Notes: generated by a model from the letters alone, not told the origin. A stretch of DNA of 64,000 bases from Phytoactinopolyspora mesophila (GCF_010122465.1 NZ_WLZY01000006.1:274409-338408), one strand, 5' to 3'; shown: positions 44,804 to 58,059, numbered from the stretch's first letter. A program made the numbers and translations.

Positions 44804-46603
44804 CGCCGGACGGCCGTGCCACGGTTCCTCCGCGGCGTGGACCCGGCCCAGGTTGCCCACCCCGGACCCGGAGTAGGCCTCGGCGTCGGTGTTGATCACT
44901 TCGGCCCAGTCGCCGGCCACCGGGAGCCCTAGTTTGTACCACTCATGCGGAACGGGCGAGAAGTTGGCGATGCAGGCCATCACCGAGCCGTCGGATCCGT
45001 AGCGCAGGAACGAGAAGACGTTGCCCTCGGCGTCGTTGGCGTCGATCCACTGGAAACCCGCGGGGTCGGCATCGAGCGACCACATCGCCGGCATCTCGTG
45101 GTAGGCCCGGTTCAGGTCGGCTACGAGGTGCCGTAGACCACCATGGTCGGGGGAGTCGAGGAGCCACCAGTCGAGTTCGCCGGATTCGGCCCACTCCGAC
45201 TCCTGGCCGAACTCGCCACCCATGAACAGCAGTTGCTTGCCCGGATGCGCCCACATGTAGGCGTAGAAGGCACGCAGGTTGGCCAGCTGCTGCCAACGGT
45301 CACCGGGCATCTTGCGTAACAGCGACCCCTTGCCGTGGACAACTTCGTCGTGCGAAAGGGGGAGCACGAAGTTCTCGCTGTAGGCGTACATCATCGAGAA
45401 CGTCATCTGGTGATGGTGGTACTGCCGGTGGATCGGGTCGTGTGACAGATAGTCGAGGGAGTCGTGCATCCAGCCCATGTTCCATTTCATCCCGAACCCG
45501 AGGCCACCGACGTGGGTGGGCTGGCTGACACCCGGCCATGAGGTGGATTCTTCGGCGATGGTGACGACGCCGGGGCAGGACTTGTAGGCCGTGGCGTTGG
45601 TCTCCTGCAGGAAGGTGATGGCGTCGAGGTTCTCCCGGCCGCCGTGGACGTTCGGCAGCCAGGCGCCCTCTCCCCGGGAGTAGTCGAGGTAGAGCATGGA
45701 CGCCACAGCGTCGACTCGCAGCCCGTCGACGTGGAACTCCGACAACCAATACAACGCGTTGGCGACGAGGAAATTGCGGACCTCGGGCCGTCCGTAGTCG
45801 AAGACGTAGGTGCCCCAGTCCGGGTGTTCGCCGCGGCGAGGGTCTGGATGCTCGTACAGCGCGGTGCCGTCGAAGTTGGCTAGTGCCCAGTTGTCCTTCG
45901 GGAAGTGCGCCGGGACCCAGTCGACGATGACGCCGATGCCGGCTTGGTGCAGGCGGTCGACCAGGTACTTGAAATCGTCCGGTGTGCCGAATCTCGCCGT
46001 TGGGGCGAAATAGGACGTCACTTGGTAGCCCCACGACCCGCCGTATGGATGCTCCGCCACCGGCATGAGCTCTACGTGGGTGAATCCGAGGTCGGTGACG
46101 TAGTCGACGAGTTCATGGGCGAGATCACGGTAGGAACGGCCGCGTCGCCAGGAGCCGAGATGCAGCTCGTAGACCGACATCGGACGGTCATGGGCGGAAT
46201 ACGCGGCGCGTGCCTCCATCCAGGAGGCGTCGTTCCAGGTGTGCCGTGACTCGTACACCACGGAGGCTTGGGCGGGCGGGCTCTCGGTGCGGCGGGCCAT
46301 CGGATCGGCCTTTTCTCGCCACACGTCGTCGGCGCCCAGTACCTGGTACTTGTAGAGCGCGCCATCGCCGATGCCGGCAACGAACCCCTGCCAGACCCCG
46401 CCACCAACCTGGCGAAGTGGCGTGGTGATGCCGTCCCAGTGGTTGAAATCGCCCGCCACGCGCACCTCGCGCGCGTTTGGCGCCCAGACGGTGAACTCGG
46501 TACCTTGTTCGCCGTCCACCGATCCGGGATGTGCGCCGAGGACGTCCCACAGCCGTTCGTGACGGCCTTCTCCGATGAGATGCAGGTCAAGATCACCGAT
46601 CAC
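44750..46603 (-). CDS. glgB: 1,4-alpha-glucan branching enzyme (short form)
   Basis: 617-aa GH13 enzyme that introduces alpha-1,6 branches into glucan made by GlgE. A CBM48 domain ([22 protein letters not shown], about 35-120) precedes the catalytic barrel. Catalytic residues are visible: the Asp of [16 protein letters not shown], the Glu of [11 protein letters not shown] and the Asp of [13 protein letters not shown]. It is about 100 residues shorter than the ~730-aa forms in mycobacteria because the extra N-terminal domain is missing. GTG 46603 has GGAG six bases upstream. It follows mak by 91 bp on the same strand. Confidence 0.92.
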   Translation of the reverse strand: MIGDLDLHLIGEGRHERLWDVLGAHPGSVDGEQGTEFTVWAPNAREVRVAGDFNHWDGITTPLRQVGGGVWQGFVAGIGDGALYKYQVLGADDVWREKADPMARRTESPPAQASVVYESRHTWNDASWMEARAAYSAHDRPMSVYELHLGSWRRGRSYRDLAHELVDYVTDLGFTHVELMPVAEHPYGGSWGYQVTSYFAPTARFGTPDDFKYLVDRLHQAGIGVIVDWVPAHFPKDNWALANFDGTALYEHPDPRRGEHPDWGTYVFDYGRPEVRNFLVANALYWLSEFHVDGLRVDAVASMLYLDYSRGEGAWLPNVHGGRENLDAITFLQETNATAYKSCPGVVTIAEESTSWPGVSQPTHVGGLGFGMKWNMGWMHDSLDYLSHDPIHRQYHHHQMTFSMMYAYSENFVLPLSHDEVVHGKGSLLRKMPGDRWQQLANLRAFYAYMWAHPGKQLLFMGGEFGQESEWAESGELDWWLLDSPDHGGLRHLVADLNRAYHEMPAMWSLDADPAGFQWIDANDAEGNVFSFLRYGSDGSVMACIANFSPVPHEWYKLGLPVAGDWAEVINTDAEAYSGSGVGNLGRVHAAEEPWHGRPASTVLRLPPLGTVWLAPA

Positions 46604-46694
46604 TGGGAACTCCAAGCTCCGGCGTACACAGGTCTTCTCGTGCACCCCAATGTCTGCAGACCTGTTGAGGCACGAGAAAACCTACCGAACATGA

Positions 46695-48128
46695 TCATTT
46701 GGAAATGGTGTGGGCGAGACGTTCGACGGCGGCCAGCGGTATGGGCAGCCACGACGGACGGTATCGCGCTTCATAGACGACCTCGTAGACAGCCTTGTCG
46801 ATCTCGTAGGCATTGAGCAGCACAGCATCTTCGCGGGGATCCCGGGCGCCTCCGTCGGCGTAACCCGCGCAGAACGCGTCCCGGTTGCGGTCGGCCCATT
46901 CGCTGGCCCGATAGCTGATCTGTTCGTATGCCGGATGGTCGTAGTCGTAGTCGGTGATGAGGAGATAACGCGCGGCATAGTCGAACGAGCGCAGCATCCC
47001 GGCCACGTCTCGTAGCGGGGAATCCAGCGCGGTACGTTCGGCGAGTGGCCGGGCGGGTTCGCCCTCGAAGTCGACGAGCTTCCAGCCGAGTACGGTGCGC
47101 AGCACCTGGCCCAAGTGGTAGTCGCCGTGCACCCGCTGGGTGAATACCGGGCGTTCCACCTCCCGCAGGATGTCCATCTGCTGACGAAGTGCCGGCAGAT
47201 AGGGCTCGAGCTCAGGCACGACAGTGACGGCGCGGTCGAGCTGTTCGAGCATCAGATCGGCTTTCGCGTTCAGGTCGGCCCGGCCGAAACTGCCGGTGGG
47301 CAGCACCTCGGCCATGGCTTTGTGCACATGAGCCGTTGCCTCGCCGAGACGATGAGCCTCGGCGGCGAAGTCGCCGCCCACTTCATCGGCGTGCAGATCG
47401 CCTTCGGCATAGAGATCGCGGACGCTTGCTGCGGCCAGCGCCCAGCCGTCGGATGCGGTGGTGAGATACGCCTGGAGCATTGCCAGGCTCGCTTCCTGCC
47501 GGCCGCCCTCGGTGTCGGTCCAATGCCCGTCGATCCAGCCGAGCAGCGGCGCGATATACCCGCTGCCGGCCTGGGTGAGCGCCGCATGTACCTCGACATC
47601 AGGGTTCAAGCCGGGCTGGAGTCTGCGAAAGACCTTGAGCAGCGCGACGTCTCCATAGGCAAGCGAGGTGTTGCTCTGCTCGACCGGCATCGCCAGTGCG
47701 GACTCGCCGATGGGGATGTCCGCGCCGGCATCGCTGTGAAAAGTGAGATCGCCGATGGTGCCGCCACCGTCGAGGAAATGCCGGAGAATCTCCTGAGTGG
47801 CGATCTTGTCATGCAAGGCGTCGTAGACGTGCCCGGCATCGACCTGGCCGAGCTGGACATGCTCGAGCCGAGGTTGAAACTCACGATGGATCGCGAGAGG
47901 GACTTGGTACACGTCGGAGTGGTCGTTGCGATGCACCTCGACGAGCAGATGCCAGACCCTGGGCTCGTCTTCACGTAGGAGTGTCGCGGACGCGACGCGC
48001 ACCCGGCTGACCGGCAACCGGCCGCTGAGCCAGCGCTGGTGCGGGAGCCATTCCGGCAGCAAGGCCACCGCCTGGGCCAGGGCCTCGTCTGCTAGTGCGT
48101 TTTCAGCCAGTGTCTCGTCGTTGATCAC
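46695..48128 (-). CDS. mak: Maltokinase
   Basis: 477-aa kinase converting maltose plus ATP to maltose-1-phosphate, the donor for GlgE. The N-terminal cap ([20 protein letters not shown]) is characteristic of actinobacterial maltokinase. The catalytic loop is [12 protein letters not shown] and the metal-binding loop [12 protein letters not shown]. The length is close to the ~455 aa norm. GTG 48128 overlaps the treS stop, which fixes the start; the frame upstream of it lies in treS. TreS and Mak act as a complex in relatives. Confidence 0.92.
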   Translation of the reverse strand: MINDETLAENALADEALAQAVALLPEWLPHQRWLSGRLPVSRVRVASATLLREDEPRVWHLLVEVHRNDHSDVYQVPLAIHREFQPRLEHVQLGQVDAGHVYDALHDKIATQEILRHFLDGGGTIGDLTFHSDAGADIPIGESALAMPVEQSNTSLAYGDVALLKVFRRLQPGLNPDVEVHAALTQAGSGYIAPLLGWIDGHWTDTEGGRQEASLAMLQAYLTTASDGWALAAASVRDLYAEGDLHADEVGGDFAAEAHRLGEATAHVHKAMAEVLPTGSFGRADLNAKADLMLEQLDRAVTVVPELEPYLPALRQQMDILREVERPVFTQRVHGDYHLGQVLRTVLGWKLVDFEGEPARPLAERTALDSPLRDVAGMLRSFDYAARYLLITDYDYDHPAYEQISYRASEWADRNRDAFCAGYADGGARDPREDAVLLNAYEIDKAVYEVVYEARYRPSWLPIPLAAVERLAHTISK

Positions 48129-49831
48129 GGCATCCCTTCCTCCGGCACTTGCATGAGCCGGAACCAATAGAAGCCATGTGATCCGATAGTCAACAGGTAA
48201 GGAAGCTCGCCGACGGTGGGGAACCGGACTCCGCCGAGCAACTCGACGGGCTGCATCCCCTCGAAACGCCGCAGGTCGAGCTCGACCGGTTGCGGAAAAC
48301 GGGAGAGGTTGTTGACACACAGCACGATGTCGTCGCCGAACTCGCGAACGTAAGACAGCACGGTCGGGTTGGAACCGCCGAGGTCGGTGAAGTCCCCGAG
48401 CCCGAACGCCGGGTTCTGTTTGCGGACTTCGATCATCCGGCGGGTCCAATGCAACAGCGACGACGAGTTGGTCATGTGTGCTTCCACGTTGGTCGCCTGG
48501 TACCCATAGACCGCGTCCATAATCACCGGCAGAGTGAGCCGCCCGGGATCGGACGTGGAAAAGCCCGCGTTGCGGTCCGGGGTCCACTGCATGGGAGTCC
48601 GCACGCCGTCACGGTCGCCGAGCCAGATGTTGTCCCCCATCCCGATCTCGTCTCCGTAGTACAGCACGGGTGAACCAGGCAGCGACAACAGCATCGCGGT
48701 GAACAGCTCGATCTGGTTCGTGTCGTTGTCCAGCAACGGTGCCAGACGCCGCCGGATTCCGATGTTGGCCTTCATCCGTGGATCCTTGGCGTACTCACTC
48801 CACATGTAGTCGCGATCTTCGTCGCTGACCATCTCGAGAGTGAGTTCGTCGTGGTTGCGGAGGAAGACACCCCACTGGCAGCCCGACGGGATGTCCGGGG
48901 TCTGAGCCATGATCTCACTGATGGGGTACCGCGACTCGCGCCGCACCGCCATGAAGATGCGCGGCATCACCGGGAAGTGGAAGTTCATGTGGCACTCGTC
49001 CCCGCCGACGCTCGGGTCGCCGAAATACTCGACGACATCGGTGGGCCACTGATTCGCCTCGCTCAACAGCACGGTGTCGGGGTACTCGTCGTCGACGACC
49101 TTGCGGATCTGCTTGAGGAACGAATGTGTCTCGGGCAGGTTCTCGCAGTTGGTGCCTTCTTTCTCGTACAAGTAAGGCACGGCGTCGAGCCGGAAGCCGT
49201 CCACGCCGAGGTTGAGCCAGAACCGGAGCGCGTCGAGAATCGCCTCGCGCACGGCCGGGTTCTCGAAGTTCAGGTCCGGCTGGTGACTGAAGAACCGGTG
49301 CCAGTAGTACTGCTTGCGAACCGGGTCGAAGGTCCAGTTCGACGGCTCGGTGTCGACGAAGATGATGCGGGCATCGGAATACCCTGTGTCGTCGTCGGCC
49401 CACACATAGAAGTCGCCGTACTCGCCGTCCGGCTCATGCCGGGAGGCCTGGAACCACGGGTGCTGATCGCTGGTGTGGTTCATGACGAAGTCGATGATGA
49501 CTCGCATGCCGCGCTGATGTGCGTGGTCGATGAAGCCGACGAAATCGTCGAGGGTCCCGAACTCGGGAAGAACGTTCTTGTAGTCCGATACGTCGTACCC
49601 GCCGTCACGCAGCGGAGACGGGAAGAAGGGCGGCAGCCAGAGGCAGTCGACACCGAGCCACTCGAGATAGTCGAGCTTCTCCATCAAGCCGCGTAGGTCG
49701 CCGACGCCGTCGCCATTGGAGTCTTTGAAGGATCGGACCAGGACCTCGTAGAAGACGGCGCGCCGGAACCACTCGGGATCGGTGCCGCGGGCGGGCAGGG
49801 CGCTGGTCTCGTCGTGCAGGGCTTCGGTCAT
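48125..49831 (-). CDS. treS: Trehalose synthase (maltose alpha-D-glucosyltransferase)
   Basis: 568-aa GH13 isomerase interconverting trehalose and maltose. It has the TreS-typical [24 protein letters not shown] region (seen as [18 protein letters not shown]). The nucleophile Asp is in [14 protein letters not shown], the acid/base Glu in [12 protein letters not shown] and the third Asp in [12 protein letters not shown]. It is not fused to maltokinase. ATG 49831 overlaps the glgE stop (ATGA). It provides maltose to Mak; the order glgE-treS-mak-glgB is the complete GlgE pathway. Confidence 0.94.
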   Translation of the reverse strand: MTEALHDETSALPARGTDPEWFRRAVFYEVLVRSFKDSNGDGVGDLRGLMEKLDYLEWLGVDCLWLPPFFPSPLRDGGYDVSDYKNVLPEFGTLDDFVGFIDHAHQRGMRVIIDFVMNHTSDQHPWFQASRHEPDGEYGDFYVWADDDTGYSDARIIFVDTEPSNWTFDPVRKQYYWHRFFSHQPDLNFENPAVREAILDALRFWLNLGVDGFRLDAVPYLYEKEGTNCENLPETHSFLKQIRKVVDDEYPDTVLLSEANQWPTDVVEYFGDPSVGGDECHMNFHFPVMPRIFMAVRRESRYPISEIMAQTPDIPSGCQWGVFLRNHDELTLEMVSDEDRDYMWSEYAKDPRMKANIGIRRRLAPLLDNDTNQIELFTAMLLSLPGSPVLYYGDEIGMGDNIWLGDRDGVRTPMQWTPDRNAGFSTSDPGRLTLPVIMDAVYGYQATNVEAHMTNSSSLLHWTRRMIEVRKQNPAFGLGDFTDLGGSNPTVLSYVREFGDDIVLCVNNLSRFPQPVELDLRRFEGMQPVELLGGVRFPTVGELPYLLTIGSHGFYWFRLMQVPEEGMP

Positions 49832-51837
49832 GGCTGCCACCGCCGGACGGTGAGAACGTGGGCGGACTCGATGGCTGGGTCGAGGCGGACATAGTTGTGC
49901 CGTCCCCAGTTGTAAGTGTTGCCAGTGAGCTCGTCATGAGCGGCGAATGTCTCGTGCCAGTCGAGCCCGAGCTCGGGCATGTCCAGCGATACCGTGGCCT
50001 CGCGGGGGCTATGCGGGTCGAGGTTGACGACGGTTACCACGGTGTCCTCTTCTGCATCGGTTTCGGCCCGGACGGGCTGTCGTTTCGAAAAGCAGATCAT
50101 GTCTGGGTTGTCTATGTCGTGAAAACGCAGGTTGCGTAGCCTGCGTAAAGCCGGATGCGCCCGGCGGATCTCGTTCAGGCGGGTCAGGTACGGCGCCAGA
50201 GACTGTCCCTCGAGCTGGCCACCGGGCTCATAGGCCGCCCAGTCGCGTGGCCTGAATTGGTACTTCTCGGAGTTCAAGTATTCCTCGCTGCCCGGCCGTA
50301 CCGCTACATGCTCGAAAAGCTCGAATCCGGCGTACACACCCCACGTCGGAGCGAGCATCGCCGCCAGCGTGGCCCGGACCTTGAACGCCGCGGGGCCGCC
50401 GTACTGGAGGTACGCGTGCAGGATATCCGGGGTGTTCACGAACAGGTTGGGCCGCATGTAGTGTCCGGCGTCGCGGAGCTCGGCCATGTACTCGGCGAGT
50501 TCGTCCTTCGCATTCTTCCAGGTGAAGTACGTGTAGGACTGCTGGAAACCGACCTTGGCGAGAGTGTGCATCATGTCGTGGCGGGTGAACGCCTCGGCCA
50601 GGAAGATCACGTCGGGATCGCTGCGCCGGATGTCGGCGAGCAGACGATGCCAGAAGCTCACCGGTTTCGTGTGCGGGTTGTCGACCCGGAAGATACGCAC
50701 GCCCTGCGCCATCCAGTGCCGCACCACCCGGCGCACCTCGGCATAGATGCCCTCGGGGTCGTTGTCGAAGTTGAGCGGATAGATGTCTTGGTACTTCTTC
50801 GGCGGGTTCTCGGCGTAGGCGATGGTGCCATCGGCACGACGGGTGAACCACTCAGGATGAGACGTGACCCACGGGTGGTCCGGCGATGCCTGCAGCGCGA
50901 GGTCGAGCGCCACCTCGAGGTTGTGCTCACGCGCGGCACGAACGAAATCCCGGAAGTCTTCCAGGTCCCCCAGGTCCGGGTGAACGGCGTCGTGCCCGCC
51001 TTCGGCCGAGCCAATGGCCCAGGGCACACCTGGGTCGTGGGGGCCCGCGGTCAGGGTGTTGTTCGGGCCCTTGCGAAATGTCTGGCCGATCGGATGGATA
51101 GGAGGCAGGTAGACGACGTCGAAACCCATGGCGGCAATCGCCGGCAGCCGCTTCGCTGCTTCGGCGAACGTGCCCGAGGTCCAGGAGCCGTCCTCGTGGC
51201 GCACCGCGCCTTCCGAACGCGGAAAGAACTCGTACCAGGAGCCGTATAGTGCTCGCTCGCGCTCCACGAGCAGCGGATAGGGTCCGGCCTCGGTCACCAG
51301 GTCACGAAGCGGATCCGCCGTCAAGATCGCCTCGACAGCTGGATCGAGCGCCGCGGCCAGCCGGACCTCTGCCGGGCGGGCACCGTCGCGCACCGCGCGA
51401 GCGGCCGTGCGTAGTTGGCGGCGAGCCTCGGTGCGACCACGTGGCAGGGACGTCGCCGCGCGCTCGAGTAGAAGCGCACCCTCGGTGAGCATGAGCTCCA
51501 CGTCGATACCGGCCTCGATTTTGATCTCGGCGGCGTGCCGCCACGTGGCGAACGGATCCGCCCATCCCTCAACGGTGAACGACCAGTCGCCCGGGGCGTC
51601 CGGACTGAGCTCCGCCGTCCAGCGGTCGAGATGCGGCGGCCCGCTGCGGGCCATGTGCACTACCTGCCGCGCTTTCCCCTTGGGATCGCGCAAGACAGCG
51701 GTAGCGGCCACGGCGTCGTGGCCTTCGCGAAAAACGGTCGCCGATACGGCGAATGTCTCACCGGCGACCGCTTTTGCGGGATATCGCCCGCACTCGATTA
51801 CGGGGGCGACCTCGAGGATCGGGATGCGTCCAGTCAT
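49828..51837 (-). CDS. glgE: Alpha-1,4-glucan:maltose-1-phosphate maltosyltransferase
   Basis: 669-aa GH13_3 enzyme that extends alpha-1,4-glucan from maltose-1-phosphate. Recognisable motifs are [19 protein letters not shown], the nucleophile Asp in [14 protein letters not shown] and the acid/base Glu in [13 protein letters not shown]. The N-terminal Ig-like domain begins [23 protein letters not shown] 51837 is chosen because homologues start just before this motif and because TAGCGT ends eight bases upstream (leaderless); the frame extends 73 codons further but into the divergent promoter. Confidence 0.95.
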   Translation of the reverse strand: MTGRIPILEVAPVIECGRYPAKAVAGETFAVSATVFREGHDAVAATAVLRDPKGKARQVVHMARSGPPHLDRWTAELSPDAPGDWSFTVEGWADPFATWRHAAEIKIEAGIDVELMLTEGALLLERAATSLPRGRTEARRQLRTAARAVRDGARPAEVRLAAALDPAVEAILTADPLRDLVTEAGPYPLLVERERALYGSWYEFFPRSEGAVRHEDGSWTSGTFAEAAKRLPAIAAMGFDVVYLPPIHPIGQTFRKGPNNTLTAGPHDPGVPWAIGSAEGGHDAVHPDLGDLEDFRDFVRAAREHNLEVALDLALQASPDHPWVTSHPEWFTRRADGTIAYAENPPKKYQDIYPLNFDNDPEGIYAEVRRVVRHWMAQGVRIFRVDNPHTKPVSFWHRLLADIRRSDPDVIFLAEAFTRHDMMHTLAKVGFQQSYTYFTWKNAKDELAEYMAELRDAGHYMRPNLFVNTPDILHAYLQYGGPAAFKVRATLAAMLAPTWGVYAGFELFEHVAVRPGSEEYLNSEKYQFRPRDWAAYEPGGQLEGQSLAPYLTRLNEIRRAHPALRRLRNLRFHDIDNPDMICFSKRQPVRAETDAEEDTVVTVVNLDPHSPREATVSLDMPELGLDWHETFAAHDELTGNTYNWGRHNYVRLDPAIESAHVLTVRRWQP

Positions 51838-51845
51838 CAGTGTCA

Positions 51846-51851
51846 ACGCTA
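51846..51851 (-). promoter_or_regulatory. Putative -10 box (TAGCGT) for glgE
   Basis: TAGCGT on the minus strand ends eight bases before the glgE ATG. There is no Shine-Dalgarno sequence, consistent with a leaderless operon mRNA. Confidence 0.45.
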
Positions 51852-51984
51852 CCCAGTTTGGGGATGATGTTGCGCCGGCAGGGCCATGTTTCACGGAAGT
51901 GAATTCTGGCCTATGGACCTGGGCCATCGGAGATCTTTGTTCTCGCGTGTCGGCCCCCATGTGCACACAAGCCCCAAAGGGGGA

Positions 51985-51990
51985 TACCGT
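51985..51990 (+). promoter_or_regulatory. Putative -10 box (TACCGT) for glgP
   Basis: TACCGT ends eight bases before GTG 51999. With the site at 51846 it makes a pair of divergent leaderless promoters in a 161-bp gap. Confidence 0.45.
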
Positions 51991-51998
51991 GTCCCGTC

Positions 51999-54557
51999 GT
52001 GCGAGCGATACGACGCCTGACAGTCCGAACGGTTCTCCCCGAACCGTTGGCCCCACTGGGCGAACTAGTGACCAACCTTCGTTGGTCTTGGCATCCGCCT
52101 ACCCAGGAGCTTTTCGCTTCGGTCGACCCGGTTGTGTGGGAGCGAGTACACCACGATCCGGTGCGGCTTCTCGGCGAGATACCCAACGGCCGGCTGGTGG
52201 AACTCGCCGAAGACCAGGTGTTCCTCGGGCGGATCCGGGCCGCCCACGACGATCTGCAGCGATACCTCTCCGAACCGCGCTGGTACCAGCAGACAGACGG
52301 GGACGCACCGTCGGCCATCGCCTACTTCTCGCCGGAGTTCGGCGTGACCCATGTGCTGCCTCAGTACTCCGGCGGTCTGGGCATCCTGGCCGGCGACCAC
52401 CTCAAGGCCGCCAGTGACCTCGGCGTCCCGATCGTCGGCGTGGGCTTGCTCTACCGGCACGGATACTTCGTTCAGTCGCTGTCGCGGGAAGGGTGGCAGC
52501 AGGAGCGCTATCCGCTGGTCGACCCGGACAACCTCCCCCTGACGCTGCTCCGCGAGCCCGATGGCTCACCGGCACGCGTGCGGATCGGGCTGCCGGGCGG
52601 GCGAACGCTGGCCGCGGCGATCTGGGTGGCTCAGGTCGGTCGGCTACCGCTGTTGCTGTTGGACTCCAACGTCGAGGAGAACAGCCCTGCCGAGCGCGAG
52701 GTGACCGACCGGCTCTACGGGGGTACCGGGGAGCATCGCCTTCTGCAGGAAATGCTGCTGGGCATCGGTGGCGTGCGTGCCGTCCGGGCGCACAGCCGGA
52801 TCACCGGAGCCCCTGCGCCTGAGGTCTTCCACACCAACGAAGGCCACGCCGGCTTTCTGGGTCTTGAGCGCATCCGGGAGCTGACCGAGGACAATGGCAT
52901 CGGCTTCGAGGCGGCGTTGGAGGCCACCCGATCCGGGACGGTCTTCACCACACACACGCCGGTGCCGGCCGGTATTGATCGTTTCCCACGGGATCTGGTC
53001 CAGCAGTACTTCGGCGGCGACAACGCCAGCTCCGGTGTTCCGGTCGAGAGGATCCTTGCCCTCGGGTCGGAGGACTACGACGGCGGCGATCCCAGCGTGT
53101 TCAACATGGCCGTCATGGGGTTGCGGCTGGCGCAGCGCGCCAACGGCGTCAGCAGGCTGCACGGCAAGGTGAGCCGGGGCATGTTCGCCGGCCTGTGGCC
53201 GGCCTTCGACGAGAACGAGGTGCCTATCGCCTCGATCACGAACGGCGTCCACTCGCCCACGTGGGTGCCGCCGGAGGTCATGAGCCTCGGAGACCTCAAC
53301 GGCGAGGAAGGTGGCCCGGAGGACTGGGCTGCCGCGGTAGCCGCGATCTCGAACGAGCGGATCTGGACCACCAAGCGGATCCTCCGCGAGCGGCTGGTCG
53401 CCGATGCCCGGCGGCGGCTGCAGACATCGTGGCGGCAACGCGGTGCGAGTGAGGCCGAACTCGGCTGGATCGACGACGCGCTCGACCCCGATGTGCTCAC
53501 GATCGGCTTCGCCCGGCGAGTTCCGTCCTACAAGCGGCTCACGCTGATGTTGCGCGACCCGGAGCGGCTCAAGGCGCTGCTGCTGCATCCGAAGCGCCCC
53601 GTCCAGATCGTGATCGCTGGTAAGGCGCACCCGGCCGACGACGGCGGCAAACGTCTCATCCAGGAGATGGTCCGGTTTGCCGACGATCCCGAGGTCAGGC
53701 ACCGCATCGTCTTCCTTCCCAACTACGACATGGCCATGGCGTTCCCGCTCTATCCGGGCTGCGACGTGTGGCTGAACAACCCGCTGCGGCCCTACGAGGC
53801 ATGCGGCACGTCCGGGATGAAGGCCGCGCTCAACGGTGCCCTGAACTTGTCGATCCGAGATGGCTGGTGGGACGAGTGGTTCGACGGCGAGAACGGGTGG
53901 GCTATCCCCTCGGCTGAGGGCGTCGCGGACACCGACCATCGCGACGACCTGGAGGCCGCGGCTCTGTACGACCTGATCGAGCAAGAGGTCGCGCCGCGTT
54001 TCTACGATGTCGACGAGAATGGCGTGCCGAAGCGCTGGGTCGAGCTGATGCGGCACACCCTGACTTCGCTCGGGCCCAAGGTTCAGGCCACCCGCATGGT
54101 CCGGGAATACGTCGACGTGCTGTACCGTCCTGCCGCGCATGCCGGACGGCGGCTGAACGCCGACTACGACGGCGCGATGAAGCTGGCTGAGTGGAAACAG
54201 CGGGTCCGCGCGGGTTGGTCCGACGTGGCGATCGAGCACGTCGACAGCGGCGCTGCCGAGGTCTTCGAGATGGGGGAGCGGCTGAGCTTGCGGGTCTTCG
54301 TATCTCTCGGCTCGCTCAGCCCGGAAGATGTCGACGTTCAGGTGGTGCACGGCCGGGTCGACGAGTCCGACCAGTTGCGTGAGCCGGAGGTGACCTCGCT
54401 CGGCGTCACGGAGAGCTACGAGCTGGGACGGCATCGCTTCGAGGGCGACGTCATGCTCGAGCAGAAGGGCGCCTTCGGGTACACGATCCGGGTGGTTCCG
54501 CGCCACGAACTGCTGGCCGGCGGTGCCGAACTGGGGTTGGCCGCGCTGGCGGAGTGA
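51999..54557 (+). CDS. glgP: Alpha-glucan phosphorylase
   Basis: 852-aa GT35 phosphorylase of the shorter actinobacterial/archaeal type, releasing glucose-1-phosphate from glycogen or maltodextrin. Motifs include AYFSPEFGVTHVLPQYSGGL, FHTNEGHAGFLGLERI and the PLP-binding region EACGTSGMKAALNGALNLSI with its catalytic Lys. The N-terminal ~90 residues carry the DUF3417 module (LVTNLRWSWHPPTQELF). It is divergent from glgE, so synthesis and breakdown genes share a promoter region. The C-terminal ~120 residues are an accessory beta domain. The stop is followed 21 bp later by a long palindrome. Confidence 0.94.
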   Translation: MRAIRRLTVRTVLPEPLAPLGELVTNLRWSWHPPTQELFASVDPVVWERVHHDPVRLLGEIPNGRLVELAEDQVFLGRIRAAHDDLQRYLSEPRWYQQTDGDAPSAIAYFSPEFGVTHVLPQYSGGLGILAGDHLKAASDLGVPIVGVGLLYRHGYFVQSLSREGWQQERYPLVDPDNLPLTLLREPDGSPARVRIGLPGGRTLAAAIWVAQVGRLPLLLLDSNVEENSPAEREVTDRLYGGTGEHRLLQEMLLGIGGVRAVRAHSRITGAPAPEVFHTNEGHAGFLGLERIRELTEDNGIGFEAALEATRSGTVFTTHTPVPAGIDRFPRDLVQQYFGGDNASSGVPVERILALGSEDYDGGDPSVFNMAVMGLRLAQRANGVSRLHGKVSRGMFAGLWPAFDENEVPIASITNGVHSPTWVPPEVMSLGDLNGEEGGPEDWAAAVAAISNERIWTTKRILRERLVADARRRLQTSWRQRGASEAELGWIDDALDPDVLTIGFARRVPSYKRLTLMLRDPERLKALLLHPKRPVQIVIAGKAHPADDGGKRLIQEMVRFADDPEVRHRIVFLPNYDMAMAFPLYPGCDVWLNNPLRPYEACGTSGMKAALNGALNLSIRDGWWDEWFDGENGWAIPSAEGVADTDHRDDLEAAALYDLIEQEVAPRFYDVDENGVPKRWVELMRHTLTSLGPKVQATRMVREYVDVLYRPAAHAGRRLNADYDGAMKLAEWKQRVRAGWSDVAIEHVDSGAAEVFEMGERLSLRVFVSLGSLSPEDVDVQVVHGRVDESDQLREPEVTSLGVTESYELGRHRFEGDVMLEQKGAFGYTIRVVPRHELLAGGAELGLAALAE

Positions 54558-54577
54558 AGCTGGGCTCCCGTCCGCGG

Positions 54578-54622
54578 ATGGTTGAGGGATAGGTGCTGCT
54601 ATAGCTACACCTATCCCTCAAC
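54578..54622. repeat. Long palindrome B-left, bracketing the second DUF559 gene
   Basis: A 45-bp segment identical to 55788-55832. It is itself a near-perfect palindrome: GGTTGAGGGATAGGTG (54580-54595) pairs with CACCTATCCCTCAACC (54608-54623) around CTGCTATAGCTA. The stop codon of the DUF559 gene lies inside it. Confidence 0.88.
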
Positions 54623-55706
54623 CACGGACCGCGCCCGGCCCTTGAACGCCCGCCAGATACGCAAACTCGATCTCGCGCAGGACGCCCCGCGGATCCTGAC
54701 GAAGACGAGCCGGCGAGATCGGCAGCACCCGCCAGCCAAGGGCGGCGAGACGCGCACGCCGCTGCTCCGTCCTTGCCGGAGCGTCGCCGAATCCGTGAAA
54801 TGATGTCGAGTCGACTTCAAGTACCAGCCGCGCCTCCGGAAGGCATGCGTCCGGGAAGATTCCCCGCGCGCCCGGCAACGGCTGGTTGAACCGCGCCTCA
54901 GGCAGCACGCTGCTGGTACGCATCAGATCCCGCAACTCACATTCGGGGGCCGAACGGCATCCGGCCGCTATCTCGGCCAGCACGCGGCGGGGCAATGCGC
55001 TGCCTCGGCGTGGCCCCGTTTCGACCTCACGGCGCAACTCCGCCACGTCGGCGTGTCCACGCTGCACTACCTCACACATCAAAGCGCGGGCGTTTCGCAC
55101 CGCTGACGTCCGGTGAGATTCGCCGCGCCAGCACCGTGGGCATCCGCCGGGCTGCGCGCAGTCTGGCCGCCAGTCCGTAGGCAACTGGTCGGTACGGGTG
55201 AGAGTGTCGATCGCGATACGGGCCGTGGGGGCCATTGGGAGCCGTCCCGGATGGGTTGTTGGTGCCATTTCGTCCAGCACCTCCCAGCTCGGGACGAAGT
55301 GGTCGGGATCTACGGCCTCAGCGCGCCAGAACGTTGGATCTGGCATGCGAGTGGTGCGTATCGGCCGGACGAACGCCGCCGCGCCCCGATCGACATGCGC
55401 AGGCACGAGCACGTCTATTTCAGGGCTGCGCGGCGGGCCGTACCGCAAGCCTTGCATCCAGCAACCCCACGAGCCGGTGATCATACTTGGTTCACCGCAT
55501 ACGAGCAGGGCCGCACGTAGCCGATGCACCTCAGCCAGTGGGCCGGCGAAGGTTGCGTACACCCCGCCGGCCACCCGTTGCCAAGGGCCTCCAGGCCGCA
55601 GAGCGTGCCGGATCGCACCTGTGGACATCCCCGTCGCGAGCGCCTGCGTGCGGGTGAGTAATCCGTCTTGGACGCGGGCTAGCGCCAGCGCGCGTTCATG
55701 GGCCAT
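54618..55706 (-). CDS. AbiEi-antitoxin-like / DUF559 (Vsr-fold endonuclease-like) protein B
   Basis: 362-aa paralogue of the protein at 20.1 kb. The N-terminal winged-helix part (LLTRTQALATGMSTGAIRHA, then GGVYATFAGPLAE) aligns closely with it. A Cys-containing middle follows (CAQPGGCPRCW, possibly a zinc knuckle absent from protein A). The C-terminal Vsr/DUF559 part has PDACLPEARLVLEVDSTSFH and RRARLAALGWRVLPISPARL, with a Glu-x-Asp strand as presumed active site. ATG 55706 is preferred; the frame extends 25 codons upstream. It lies between convergent glgP and glgX, flanked by identical palindromes. Endonuclease or defence activity is inferred only from fold resemblance. Confidence 0.75.
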   Translation of the reverse strand: MAHERALALARVQDGLLTRTQALATGMSTGAIRHALRPGGPWQRVAGGVYATFAGPLAEVHRLRAALLVCGEPSMITGSWGCWMQGLRYGPPRSPEIDVLVPAHVDRGAAAFVRPIRTTRMPDPTFWRAEAVDPDHFVPSWEVLDEMAPTTHPGRLPMAPTARIAIDTLTRTDQLPTDWRPDCAQPGGCPRCWRGESHRTSAVRNARALMCEVVQRGHADVAELRREVETGPRRGSALPRRVLAEIAAGCRSAPECELRDLMRTSSVLPEARFNQPLPGARGIFPDACLPEARLVLEVDSTSFHGFGDAPARTEQRRARLAALGWRVLPISPARLRQDPRGVLREIEFAYLAGVQGPGAVRG

Positions 55707-55757
55707 GACGACAACCTGCCGCACCAGCCCAGTGTCTTTCAGCCCCGGCAGCCAATC

Positions 55758-55766
55758 TGTGGATAA
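55758..55766 (-). promoter_or_regulatory. TTATCCACA motif 60 bp before the second DUF559 gene
   Basis: On the minus strand TTATCCACA begins 60 bp before the ATG at 55706, the same distance and orientation as at the first DUF559 locus. The flanking GGTTATCCACA is also shared. Confidence 0.5.
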
Positions 55767-55787
55767 CCACGGCCGTGACACGCCGGC

Positions 55788-55832
55788 ATGGTTGAGGGAT
55801 AGGTGCTGCTATAGCTACACCTATCCCTCAAC
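55788..55832. repeat. Long palindrome B-right, bracketing the second DUF559 gene
   Basis: Exact 45-bp copy of 54578-54622, lying between the DUF559 start side and the end of glgX. It could serve as a terminator for glgX on the minus strand. Confidence 0.88.
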
Positions 55833-55852
55833 GAACCAGGGCCCAGGATGAT

Positions 55853-57979
<2,127 letters not shown>

Positions 57980-58059
57980 CGGTGCATTTTGCCAGCAACT
58001 GCCGTCGTCGCCTAATGGCGTGATGCGGGTGCCGCGAGCAGCCGAATCGCCGAGACCAC

